The position numbers and the translations under genes were made by a program. Of a stretch of DNA of 7,954 bases, positions 1-6,698 are shown piece after piece. The DNA is from a bacterium CG2_30_54_10 (lineage in GTDB: Bacteria; Muiribacteriota; Ozemobacteria; Ozemobacterales; Ozemobacteraceae). Position 1 is the stretch's first letter, and the number at the start of each line of letters is the position of its first letter. A model generated the notes under the pieces. The model did no database searches. It saw only the letters and a list, made by a program, of their open reading frames with translations, and had not been told where the DNA came from. The DNA is taken from assembly GCA_001872985.1 (NCBI GenBank), contig MNYA01000213.1, forward strand, positions 1 through 7,954, given 5' to 3'.

Positions 1-2
1 GG

Positions 3-830
3 AAAAAGGTCGAGGACAACACCTGGGACCCAGAAAGAGCCCCCATCGCTGTGATCATTATCGTGATCCTCGGTCTGGTGACTTGGTTCACGTTGAGCGC
101 CCAGCGCGGGAAAGATACGTTCATCCGGCGCATCAGCGGGCTGTCGGCCCTTGACGATGCCGTCGGCCGCGCCACGGAGATGGGCCGCGGGGTACTCTAC
201 ATCCCTGGAATCATGGACATGGATGACATCCAGACCATAGCCGGCACCACGATTCTCGGCTACGTGGCCAAGAAGACGGCGGAGTATGACACCCCTTTAT
301 ATGCTCCGATGACGCGATCCTTTGTCATGTCTGTGAGCCAGGAGGTTGTCAAACAGTCCTATCTCGAAAAAGGTCGTGCGGATGCCTTCCGGCCTGACCG
401 CATCAACTACCTCACCGATGACCAGTTCGGTTATGTCGCGGGCGTCGGCGGCATAATGATGCGTGAGAAGCCGGCCGCCTGCTTTTACCTTGGATGCTTC
501 TATGCCGAGTCATTGATCCTGGCCGAGACAGGAAGTTCGATCGGAGCGATCCAGATTGCCGGAACAGCCGAGCCTTCCCAGATCCCGTTTTTCGTCGCGG
601 CCTGCGATTACACCTTGATCGGTGAAGAATTGTTCGCGGCGTCGGCCTACCTTTCGAAAAACCCGAAAGAAATCGGGGCTCTGAAGGGCTCCGATTGGTG
701 CAAGCTGATAATAATTTTTTTGATCGTGCTTGGAACCCTTCTTGTGACGATCCGTCAAACCCGGTGGGGAGAGAATTCCGAGGGAATCAAGAAAGTCACG
801 GAAAAATTCATGTCCTATTTGAAGATCTAG
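3..830 (+). CDS. DUF6754-like membrane protein, 5' end outside window
   Basis: The reading frame is open from the window edge, so this is the C-terminal part (275 visible residues) of a longer protein. A GTG at 51 would start inside the first membrane helix and is probably not the true start. An acidic stretch (VEDNTWDPE) precedes a membrane helix at about residues 1-16 counted from the GTG at 51. A basic stretch follows (RGKDTFIRR), then an alpha/beta-looking domain (about 30-215) with GRGVLYIPG and IQIAGTAEPSQIPFF, a second helix (about 219-234) and a basic tail. By the positive-inside rule the middle domain would lie in the cytoplasm and the missing N-terminus outside. From memory this resembles DUF6754, whose members often carry an extracellular fibronectin-like part; the missing half may hold that. 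Biochemical function is unknown. The stop lies 16 bases before the next gene. Confidence 0.75.
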   Translation, partial: KKVEDNTWDPERAPIAVIIIVILGLVTWFTLSAQRGKDTFIRRISGLSALDDAVGRATEMGRGVLYIPGIMDMDDIQTIAGTTILGYVAKKTAEYDTPLYAPMTRSFVMSVSQEVVKQSYLEKGRADAFRPDRINYLTDDQFGYVAGVGGIMMREKPAACFYLGCFYAESLILAETGSSIGAIQIAGTAEPSQIPFFVAACDYTLIGEELFAASAYLSKNPKEIGALKGSDWCKLIIIFLIVLGTLLVTIRQTRWGENSEGIKKVTEKFMSYLKI

Positions 831-846
831 CGAGGAAGGATACACC

Positions 847-1749
847 ATGATATTTCTAAAACGAACCTTGCCTCTGATAATCACATTCGTGACTGGTGTC
901 ATCATGATCCTGGCGTTTTTCAGCGGGCCTGGGCTTCCGACGCTTCGGATGCTCGATAAAGAGATGCCCGACTGGATCCGCATCACCTTGACCTTCGCCA
1001 TGGTACTTGGAGGAGTCAGCCTGTTACAAATCAATCTGGTGAAAATACAGCGGAAGGTTGACGGCTGGGGCTTCAACCTTGTCTTGGTTATCGGGTTCAT
1101 AACAATGGGGACGTTGGGTTTTTTATCGGGATTCGAAGGTCTGAGCTCCCGCCTTGTACCCGGAGCCGATTTATTCCTTCATGACGACAACGGCCAGTCG
1201 TGGACGGCAGTCAAAGTCAAGCAGGTCAATATTGAAAAAGATACGATCGAAGATGAAAAGACCAAGTTAAAGACCCCGGTCGAGTTCATTTCGGGCGTAA
1301 CTGTAATCAAAGACGGCAAGGAAATCGTTGTGCAAACAAGCAACCTGAAGGGCTGGTTTCTTGCGATGCTCGGGCTGCTCCAGAACGTTCTTTTTGAAGG
1401 GATTTTCAAGGCGGCGCAGGCGACGATGTTTTCGCTACTCGCCTTTTTCGTTGCATCGGCATCGTTCCGGGCTTTCCGCATCAAATCAAAGGAAGCGGCA
1501 CTGCTGATGTTCGCGGCGTTCATCGTCATGCTGGGGAACGTTCCGATTGGAAACCTTATCACCAAAATGCTCGATCATATCTGGCTGGGTTGGATCAACT
1601 TCCAGGGGATGAAGGAATGGATCATGATGTACCCAAGTTCGGCGGCCCAGAGCGCCATTTTGATCGGGGCCTGCCTGGGTTACATCGCCGCCTCGTTGAA
1701 AGTCATACTCGGCGTCGAGCGGTCCTATCTCGGCGGCGGCGAAGGTTGA
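847..1749 (+). CDS. Polytopic membrane protein of unknown function
   Basis: This encodes 300 residues. The ATG is preceded by a strong ribosome site (GAGGAAGGA, 832-840, 6-base spacing). Hydrophobic helices are visible at about 7-27, 44-64, 76-96, 190-210, 216-236 and 265-287, with a weaker one near 170-185. A hydrophilic, lysine-rich insert lies at about 105-165, between the third helix and the weaker one (VKVKQVNIEKDTIEDEKTK, then VTVIKDGKEIVV); its alternating pattern suggests a small beta domain. Well-formed motifs are QATMFSLLAFFVASASFRAF (191-210) followed by a second helix with VMLGNVPIG, and a C-terminal VILGVERSYLGG. No catalytic motif or known transporter signature is recognised. 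Its position between two other membrane proteins suggests a subunit of a membrane complex. The family is unnamed to me; confidence is high that it is a real gene and low on function. Confidence 0.9.
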   Translation: MIFLKRTLPLIITFVTGVIMILAFFSGPGLPTLRMLDKEMPDWIRITLTFAMVLGGVSLLQINLVKIQRKVDGWGFNLVLVIGFITMGTLGFLSGFEGLSSRLVPGADLFLHDDNGQSWTAVKVKQVNIEKDTIEDEKTKLKTPVEFISGVTVIKDGKEIVVQTSNLKGWFLAMLGLLQNVLFEGIFKAAQATMFSLLAFFVASASFRAFRIKSKEAALLMFAAFIVMLGNVPIGNLITKMLDHIWLGWINFQGMKEWIMMYPSSAAQSAILIGACLGYIAASLKVILGVERSYLGGGEG

Positions 1750-1752
1750 GGT
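1748..1752 (+). promoter_or_regulatory. Ribosome binding site deciding the ATG start at 1759
   Basis: GAGGT lies 6 bases before the ATG at 1759. A TTG at 1753 in the same frame directly abuts this site, leaving no spacing, so the ATG is preferred. The site overlaps the TGA stop of the preceding gene (1747-1749), so translation of the two genes is probably coupled. Confidence 0.6.
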
Positions 1753-1758
1753 TTGAAA

Positions 1759-2655
1759 ATGGACTTTTTGTTGAAACTCAAGGACCTTGACCGCCGCATC
1801 ATTTTCGTATTCATCGCTCTGGCGGTCGCCATTCCCATGCTTCTGAAAATGACATTTCCTGTCGTTCCCGGGAAGAACGTGACAAGCCTGTTCGATTTTC
1901 TCGACAAACTTCCCATCGGAACGCAGACAATAATGTCCTTCGACTACGACCCGGCTTCGATGCCCGAGCTTCATCCGGCCGCGATTGCGCTTTTGGCACA
2001 TATGTTCCGGCGCCAACTCAAGCCGATCTGCATGGCGAATTGGCCGGTTGGAGGAGAGATGGCGAAAGGCGCTCTCGCGAGTGCCACGGAAATTTTCCGG
2101 AATACGCCTGAGTCTTTCTACCAGGGCAAGAATAAGCCGGCGCCGGCATCGAAAGATCTTGTCGCCGGGCGTGATTACGTAAACCTGGGGTACAAGCCCG
2201 GCGGAATACCACACATAAAAGGCCTGATCTCGGACTTCATGAAGCCGTATCCGATCGACATGGAAGGGAACTCGACGGGCAAAATGGAAATATTCAACCT
2301 TCCATCCGGCGCGAAGTTCACCCTCAAGGATGCCGGGGTCATCGTCAGCTTCACTGCAGGAACGGGCGGCATCGAGGCCTACATCGCCCTGGGAAGCGAA
2401 CACAAATGCGTGATGGGCGCTTCATGCACCTCCGTCAACATTCCCAAATTCTACACATTTTTGCAAACAAAGCAGTTGATCGGATTGGTCGGCGGGCTTC
2501 CCGGCGCGGCGGAATGTGAAGCGGTAATCGAGCAACCGGGCCCGGCCACTCGGGGGATTGCGCCGCAGTCGATCGCCCATTTGGTGATCATGATCTTCAT
2601 CACCATTGGGAACATAGCGTATCTCTACGAGAAATCCCGCAAAAAGAAAGCGTAA
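1759..2655 (+). CDS. Two-helix membrane protein with large intervening domain
   Basis: The ATG at 1759 gives 298 residues; a TTG at 1753 would add two. A basic N-terminus (KLKDLDRR) precedes a membrane helix at about 13-31. A soluble domain spans about 38-268, followed by a helix at about 272-289 and a very basic tail (EKSRKKKA). The positive-inside rule places the domain outside the cytoplasm. Motifs in the domain include PIGTQTIMSFDYDP (52-65), an FTAGTGGIEAYIALGSEHKC segment (198-217), IPKFYTFLQTKQLIGLVGG (228-246) and PGAAECE. There are four cysteines (C91, C217, C223, C253). The IP-x-F and LIG segment before the last helix resembles a segment at the same place in the protein encoded at 3-830, so the two may be distant relatives. 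No enzyme signature is recognised. Likely a subunit of the same membrane assembly. Confidence 0.88.
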   Translation: MDFLLKLKDLDRRIIFVFIALAVAIPMLLKMTFPVVPGKNVTSLFDFLDKLPIGTQTIMSFDYDPASMPELHPAAIALLAHMFRRQLKPICMANWPVGGEMAKGALASATEIFRNTPESFYQGKNKPAPASKDLVAGRDYVNLGYKPGGIPHIKGLISDFMKPYPIDMEGNSTGKMEIFNLPSGAKFTLKDAGVIVSFTAGTGGIEAYIALGSEHKCVMGASCTSVNIPKFYTFLQTKQLIGLVGGLPGAAECEAVIEQPGPATRGIAPQSIAHLVIMIFITIGNIAYLYEKSRKKKA

Positions 2656-2670
2656 GGGGAAAAAAACAAC

Positions 2671-3348
2671 ATGCAAGCGATTTCCATCTGGATGGGCGCA
2701 ATCGTAACCCTTTCCATTTTCACCTTCCTTTACAGGGACAACCCGCTGTATCGCTTCGCCGAGCACCTTTTCGTCGGAGTTTCCGCGGGCTATCTGTTCA
2801 CGACTATCGAGTTTCATCAGTCCCTCAAGCCGATTCTTTTCGGAAAGGTTTTTCCAACTTATTTCGCGACCGGAAAAGATGTATTCCTGCCGCCTAATTA
2901 CATCCTTCTGATTCCTGCGGCGATGGGCATTCTCATTCTGTTTCGATTAAGCAAGGAATATTCGTGGTTGAGTCGATATACTTTCTCGTTCGTCATGGGT
3001 ATTTCCACTGGTTTGACGATCGTTTACACTACCCAGACCAGTTTGATCCCGCAGATCGCGAAGGCCATCGTTCCATTGTTCGTTGTGGCCCCTTCGGGAG
3101 AGATACTCCCGTCGATCATCGAGTCGCTGTCTAATTGGGTGCTGGTGATCGGTTCGATTTCGTGCATCTTTTTCTTTTTCTTCAGCATCGAACATCGCGG
3201 GCCGGTCTACGGGACGATATCTAAAATCGGGATCTGGTTTTTGATGATCAGCTTCGGAGCGGCTTTCGGTTCGACAGTCATGGGTCGTGTGTCGCTTCTG
3301 ATCGGCCGTTTCCAGTTTCTTCTGGGAGACTGGCTGAACTGGCTGTAG
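2671..3348 (+). CDS. Compact polytopic membrane protein, unknown function
   Basis: This encodes 225 residues. The ATG at 2671 follows an AAGGGGA site at 2654-2660, which overlaps the previous stop. Hydrophobic segments lie at about 4-21, 33-47, 77-93, 103-121, 154-172 and 186-204, suggesting about six membrane helices and almost no soluble domain. Conserved-looking motifs are YRDNPLYRFAEHLFVGVSAG (21-40), just after helix 1, and FGAAFGSTVMGRVSLLIGR (195-213), near the C-terminus. Glycine, alanine and serine packed through the last helix suggest close helix packing or a pore-lining role, but no transporter or channel family signature is recognised. The next gene begins 12 bases after the stop. 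It is probably an integral core subunit of the complex implied by its neighbours. Function is unknown. Confidence 0.88.
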   Translation: MQAISIWMGAIVTLSIFTFLYRDNPLYRFAEHLFVGVSAGYLFTTIEFHQSLKPILFGKVFPTYFATGKDVFLPPNYILLIPAAMGILILFRLSKEYSWLSRYTFSFVMGISTGLTIVYTTQTSLIPQIAKAIVPLFVVAPSGEILPSIIESLSNWVLVIGSISCIFFFFFSIEHRGPVYGTISKIGIWFLMISFGAAFGSTVMGRVSLLIGRFQFLLGDWLNWL

Positions 3349-3349
3349 C

Positions 3350-3355
3350 GGGTGA
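3350..3355 (+). promoter_or_regulatory. Probable ribosome binding site for the small gene
   Basis: GGTGAT matches the 16S-complementary GGTGAT portion. It lies 5 bases before a GTG at 3361 and 11 bases before an ATG at 3367, and it contains the GTG at 3352. This favours 3361, with 3367 the next choice; the evidence is modest. Confidence 0.4.
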
Positions 3356-3360
3356 TAGCC

Positions 3361-3759
3361 GTGGGCATGTGGGATATCCCCAAGGATCCGGCCAACGATG
3401 GGCGTTTCAGTGATGAAGAGCTCGATGCCTTCATCGAGACTGTCGCAGGAGGTGTGGTTAGACGGCGGATGTCCGTTCCGGCGGTGATTGCGCTGGAGCT
3501 TGCCAAGCCAGTTTCCTTTCTGGGGTACAGCTCGATGCTCGCCTTTGGACCGATTCTTGAGATGATGTTCGATCCGCAGAAAATTGAAAAGCTGACATGC
3601 ATCCTGGCCGACCGGGAAAGAATTGAAAGTCTTCTAAAGGCCATTGAAAAGCTTGAAAATGACGGATCTGGCAATGACGAACCTGGCAAAGAAATGCCTG
3701 GGAAAGAAGTTCCTGGCAAAGAAGGCCCTGACAAGGAAGGTGAATCCGGTGGACATTGA
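3361..3759 (+). CDS. Small protein with Pro-Gly-Lys-Glu repeat tail
   Basis: This encodes 132 residues from the GTG at 3361; in-frame alternatives are GTG 3352 (135 residues) and ATG 3367 (130). An acidic N-terminus (MWDIPKDPANDGRFSDEEL) leads into a basic VVRRRM. A hydrophobic/amphipathic stretch follows at about 39-70, containing LELAKPVSFLGYSSMLAFGP, which is rather broken for a classic transmembrane helix and could lie in or on the membrane. A charged helix with coiled-coil character (about 74-99) comes next. The tail is five pentapeptides (SGNDE, PGKEM, PGKEV, PGKEG, PDKEG), encoded by a 15-base tandem repeat. The gene overlaps the start of the GlmL-type ATPase by 11 bases, so their amounts are probably coupled. 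A plausible role is tethering the soluble ATPase to the membrane proteins, but this is inference. The protein family is not recognised. Confidence 0.8.
   Translation: MGMWDIPKDPANDGRFSDEELDAFIETVAGGVVRRRMSVPAVIALELAKPVSFLGYSSMLAFGPILEMMFDPQKIEKLTCILADRERIESLLKAIEKLENDGSGNDEPGKEMPGKEVPGKEGPDKEGESGGH
3667..3741 (+). repeat. 15-base tandem repeat, five units, in coding DNA
   Basis: Units start at 3667 (diverged), 3682, 3697, 3712 and 3727, with consensus CCTGGCAAAGAAGNN. The three units at 3682-3726 differ mainly in their last three bases. They encode the pentapeptide tail of the small protein. The last unit (CCTGACAAGGAAGGT) also supplies the purine-rich ribosome site of the next gene. The unit length is a multiple of three, so copy-number change would not shift the frame. 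Confidence 0.9.
3733..3743 (+). promoter_or_regulatory. Ribosome binding site for the GTG start of the GlmL gene
   Basis: AAGGAAGGTGA ends 5 bases before the GTG at 3749. It is a strong purine-rich site that selects this GTG over the in-frame ATG at 3644, which would add 35 lysine-rich residues read out of frame from the repeat. It lies wholly inside the coding part of the upstream small gene. Confidence 0.65.
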
Positions 3760-5554
3760 AAAAATCGAAAGTATTCTCGCGACCGATTGCGGCAGTACAA
3801 CTACGAAAGCGATTCTCATCGAAAAGCGGGATGGCGAGTTCAGACTGATCGTTCGGGGTGAAGCGCCGACCACCGTCGAGGCGCCCGTGGAAGATGTCAC
3901 GAAGGGTGTCCTCAATGCGGTGTCCGAGGTTCAGGAGTTGGTCGGCAGGCAAATTCTTACCGATGATGGTAGCGATATCATCAAGCCACGCCAAGGGAAC
4001 AAGGGTGTCGACTTTTACGTTTCGACCAGTTCAGCCGGAGGTGGGCTTCAAATGATGGTTGCCGGGGTTGTCAAAACAATGTCCGGTGAGTCGGCGGCTC
4101 GTGCCGCTCTTGGGGCTGGAGCTATCGTCATGGATGTCATGGCGACGAACGACGGCCGGCTTCCCCACCAGAAAATTCAGCGGATCAGACATCTGCGCCC
4201 CGACATGATCCTGCTTTCGGGGGGGGTTGACGGCGGAACCACTTCCCACGTCGCCGAGTTGGCCGAAATCATTTCGGCAGCCAGCCCTAAGGCCCGCCTC
4301 GGAATCGGTTACGAGCTTCCGGTATTGTTTGCCGGAAACAAGGATGCCGCCGGCCTGGTCAAGGAAAGACTCCAGGGCAAGGTAGCCCTTGATTTCACCG
4401 ACAACCTGCGCCCCACGCTCGAACGCGAGAACCTGATGCCGGCGCGTCTGAAGATCCAGGAACTGTTCCTGGAGCATGTCATGAGCCACGCCCCCGGATA
4501 TCCGCATCTGATGAAGCTTACCGATGTTGACATCATGCCGACCCCCGGAGCGGTGGGCGATATCATGCAGTTGATATCGCGCCGGAAGGGCATCACGGTC
4601 GTCGGGGTTGATATCGGGGGGGCGACAACCGACATTTTTTCGGTCTTCCAAGGGATATATAACAAATCGGTTTCCGCGAATTACGGAATGAGCTATTCGA
4701 TCAGCAACGTGTTCGCGGAAGCGGGCATGGAAAACATCATGCGATGGGTTCCGTTCGCGGTTGACGAGCGCGATCTGCGAAACCGGGTCAAAAACAAGAT
4801 GATCCGGCCGACCACGATCCCGTCACTTCTCGAAGAATTGGTGGTGGAGCAGGCTTGCGCACGCGAGGCGCTGCGGCTGTCGTTCGATCAGCACCGATCC
4901 CTGGCGGTCGGGCTGAAAGGAATTCAACAGGAGCGGTCAATCGGGGATGTTTTCGAGCAGACGATGACCGGGCAAACGCTGGTCAATTTAAAAGATCTGA
5001 ACATGCTGATCGGCTCTGGCGGGGTTCTTTCCCATGCGCCCCGACGGCAACAGTCGGCGATGATGATGATCGACTCCTTCCTGCCGGAAGGAGTGACCCA
5101 GCTCACGGTGGATTCCATTTTCATGATGCCGCAGTTGGGCGTTCTGGCCAAAGTTTACGAGCAGGCGGCGTTGTCAGTTTTCGACAAAGACTGCCTGATC
5201 TATCTTGGAACGTGTATTTCCCCGACCGGGGTTATAAAAGACGGTGATGTGGCGCTCGAGGCGAGTGTCACAATGCCTGACGGCGCGGTGGTCAAAGAGA
5301 TCCTGAAGGCCGGCGAGCTGAAGGTCGTTCCGCTTCCAGTCGGTCAAACTGCGCGGGCCCGGCTGAAGCCCACCTACGGCATGGACATGGGAAACGGCGA
5401 CGGGGTCGCGATCGAGGTCGAGGTTTATGGCGGGGTCGTGGGGTTGATATTCGACACGAGAGGCCGTCCGCTGAACCTTCCCAAAGACGATCGAGAGCGG
5501 ATCAAAAAGCTTCAAAGCTGGAACGCCGCCCTGGATATGTATCCGAAGCTCTGA
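3749..5554 (+). CDS. glmL: GlmL/MutL-family ASKHA ATPase (glutamate mutase L type)
   Basis: The GTG at 3749 gives 601 residues. This is the GlmL/MutL family, originally named as the partner of adenosylcobalamin-dependent glutamate mutase; it is unrelated to the mismatch-repair MutL. ASKHA-fold nucleotide-binding motifs are clear: phosphate-1 DCGSTTTK (13-20), phosphate-2 GVDIGGATTD (286-295) and an adenosine-type motif LIGSGGVLSH (420-429). A glycine motif LSGGVDGGTTSH (156-167) and PTPGAVGDIM (264-273) are also family-like. No membrane helix or signal peptide is seen, so the protein is presumably cytoplasmic. The start overlaps the end of the small repeat-tail gene by 11 bases. No GlmE or GlmS gene is in the window, and the surroundings are membrane proteins, so a role as a B12-enzyme reactivase is doubtful; energising or remodelling the neighbouring membrane complex is an alternative. 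The family call is firm, the biological role open. Confidence 0.9.
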   Translation: MDIEKIESILATDCGSTTTKAILIEKRDGEFRLIVRGEAPTTVEAPVEDVTKGVLNAVSEVQELVGRQILTDDGSDIIKPRQGNKGVDFYVSTSSAGGGLQMMVAGVVKTMSGESAARAALGAGAIVMDVMATNDGRLPHQKIQRIRHLRPDMILLSGGVDGGTTSHVAELAEIISAASPKARLGIGYELPVLFAGNKDAAGLVKERLQGKVALDFTDNLRPTLERENLMPARLKIQELFLEHVMSHAPGYPHLMKLTDVDIMPTPGAVGDIMQLISRRKGITVVGVDIGGATTDIFSVFQGIYNKSVSANYGMSYSISNVFAEAGMENIMRWVPFAVDERDLRNRVKNKMIRPTTIPSLLEELVVEQACAREALRLSFDQHRSLAVGLKGIQQERSIGDVFEQTMTGQTLVNLKDLNMLIGSGGVLSHAPRRQQSAMMMIDSFLPEGVTQLTVDSIFMMPQLGVLAKVYEQAALSVFDKDCLIYLGTCISPTGVIKDGDVALEASVTMPDGAVVKEILKAGELKVVPLPVGQTARARLKPTYGMDMGNGDGVAIEVEVYGGVVGLIFDTRGRPLNLPKDDRERIKKLQSWNAALDMYPKL

Positions 5555-5573
5555 CGGAAAGGACGATTGGAAC

Positions 5574-6698
5574 ATGGCAAGCGCATATACTCCAGGACTG
5601 AAGATCGTCGGCAAGGCTCGTTTCGAAAAAGACCGAAAGCTGCCCATGCGCGGAACGGTGCATGTCAAGAAGGGCGAGCGGGTTACCGCCGAAACGGTGG
5701 TCGCTTCAACGCATCTTCCGGGAAATGTTTTTCCCATGAACGTGGCCAACATTCTCGGCTGCGAGCCCAAGGAAATCATCGAATTCATGGTCAAGAAGGT
5801 GGGCGATCGGGTCAAGAAGGGCGAGATCATTGCCGAAACCCCTGGTTTATGGGGCTTCTTCAAAAACCGGGTCGAATCGTGCATCGTCGGAAGCCTTGAG
5901 AATATCTCGACTGTGACGGGGCAGGTAATCCTTCGTGAACCGCCGATTCCGATCGAAGTTCACGGGTATGTCGATGGCGAGGTTGCTGACGTCTACGCCG
6001 AAGAAGGAATTCGTGTGGCAACCTACGGAGCCTTCATCCAGGGCATTTTCGGGATCGGCCCAGAGGTTGTCGCTCCGTTGAAGATGGTCGCCAGGGATCC
6101 GGCCGACGTGCTAGATGCGAAGGATATCAGCCCCGAGCACAAGGGCAAAATCATCGTGGGCGGCTCTCTGGTCACCGCTCCGGCGCTGGCGCGGGCGATC
6201 GAGCTTGGCGTCAAGGGGGTCATCGCAGGCGGGTATGACGCATTCGATCTCAAAGAATTTTTGGGCTACGACCTGGGCGTCGCAATAACCGGCAACGAGG
6301 ACAAAGGGGTGACGCTTGTCGTGACCGAGGGTTTCGGAAAAATTGCCATGGCAAAAAAAACGTTTGACCTTTTGAAGGCGAGTGAAGGTCGGAAGACTTC
6401 GATCAATGGCGCAACCCAGATCCGCGCAGGCGTCATCAGACCTGAGGTCGTCATTCCGATCGAAGGGCTCAAGGACCAGGATGTCTCGAAGTCCTCATCA
6501 ATGGGGATGACCGTCGGAACCCTGCTTCGCATCATAAGGCAGCCCAAGTTCGGGTCGGTCGCGAAGGTTGTGTCACTTCCCGAGAAGCCCGCTCATATTG
6601 ACACCGAGGCCAAGGTTCGCATCGTTGAGATTGAGATTCTGAACACCGGCGAGAAGTTGAACCTTCCGCGTGCCAACGTGGAGATTATCGAAGAATGA
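5574..6698 (+). CDS. Composite barrel-sandwich / alpha-beta / KOW-like protein
   Basis: This encodes 374 residues. The ATG at 5574 follows GGAAAGGA (5556-5563) with 10-base spacing. Hairpin motifs of barrel-sandwich hybrid type are visible: VHVKKGERV (29-37), VGDRVKKGEIIAE (76-88), and VTGQVIL through GYVDGEVADV (114-140). There is no central lysine-methionine motif for biotin or lipoate. YGAFIQGIFGIGPE (151-164) ends this part. A central region has KIIVGGSLVTAPALARAIEL (192-211) and GVKGVIAGGYDAFDL (212-226), typical of an alpha/beta fold. The C-terminal about 60 residues (GTLLRIIRQPKFGSVAKVV, 315-333, to LPRANVEIIEE) look like a KOW/SH3-type barrel. No membrane helix is seen, so it is probably cytoplasmic. 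It sits 19 bases after glmL and overlaps the Wzz-like gene by 4 bases. From memory, similar proteins accompany glmL-like genes elsewhere. Function is unknown. Confidence 0.87.
   Translation: MASAYTPGLKIVGKARFEKDRKLPMRGTVHVKKGERVTAETVVASTHLPGNVFPMNVANILGCEPKEIIEFMVKKVGDRVKKGEIIAETPGLWGFFKNRVESCIVGSLENISTVTGQVILREPPIPIEVHGYVDGEVADVYAEEGIRVATYGAFIQGIFGIGPEVVAPLKMVARDPADVLDAKDISPEHKGKIIVGGSLVTAPALARAIELGVKGVIAGGYDAFDLKEFLGYDLGVAITGNEDKGVTLVVTEGFGKIAMAKKTFDLLKASEGRKTSINGATQIRAGVIRPEVVIPIEGLKDQDVSKSSSMGMTVGTLLRIIRQPKFGSVAKVVSLPEKPAHIDTEAKVRIVEIEILNTGEKLNLPRANVEIIEE

Noticed and set aside
51..53. GTG at 51 as the true start of the first gene
   Set aside because: The frame is open back to the window edge with protein-like sequence, no ribosome site precedes the GTG, and it would fall inside the first membrane helix.
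1486..2403. A 305-codon open frame on the minus strand
   Set aside because: It runs antisense across two well-supported membrane protein genes, its product is rich in Arg/His/Asp with no recognisable domain, and long antisense frames are common opposite GC-biased codons.
3644..3748. Upstream extension of glmL from the ATG at 3644
   Set aside because: It is an out-of-frame reading of the small gene's repeat, lacks a convincing ribosome site, and the family's nucleotide-binding core starts just after the GTG at 3749. It is kept only as a minor possibility in the repeat finding.
3207..3994. Overlapping minus-strand frames with Pro/Ser-Leu-Pro-Gly repeats
   Set aside because: The repeats are the reverse complement of the 15-base coding repeat on the plus strand, so they need no separate gene.
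3749..5554. Mismatch-repair MutL
   Set aside because: The name coincidence is misleading: the protein has ASKHA phosphate motifs and none of the GHKL ATPase features of DNA repair MutL.
5174..5884. A 236-codon open frame on the minus strand across the end of glmL and the start of the next gene
   Set aside because: Its translation shows no family motif, and the plus-strand genes have clear motifs and ribosome sites.
6353..6360. A8 run giving an A-AAA-AAA slippery heptamer in the composite protein gene
   Set aside because: A minus-one shift would meet a TGA two codons later, I see no evident stimulatory hairpin, and the run is explained by Lys-Lys-Thr codons; programmed frameshifting is not supported.
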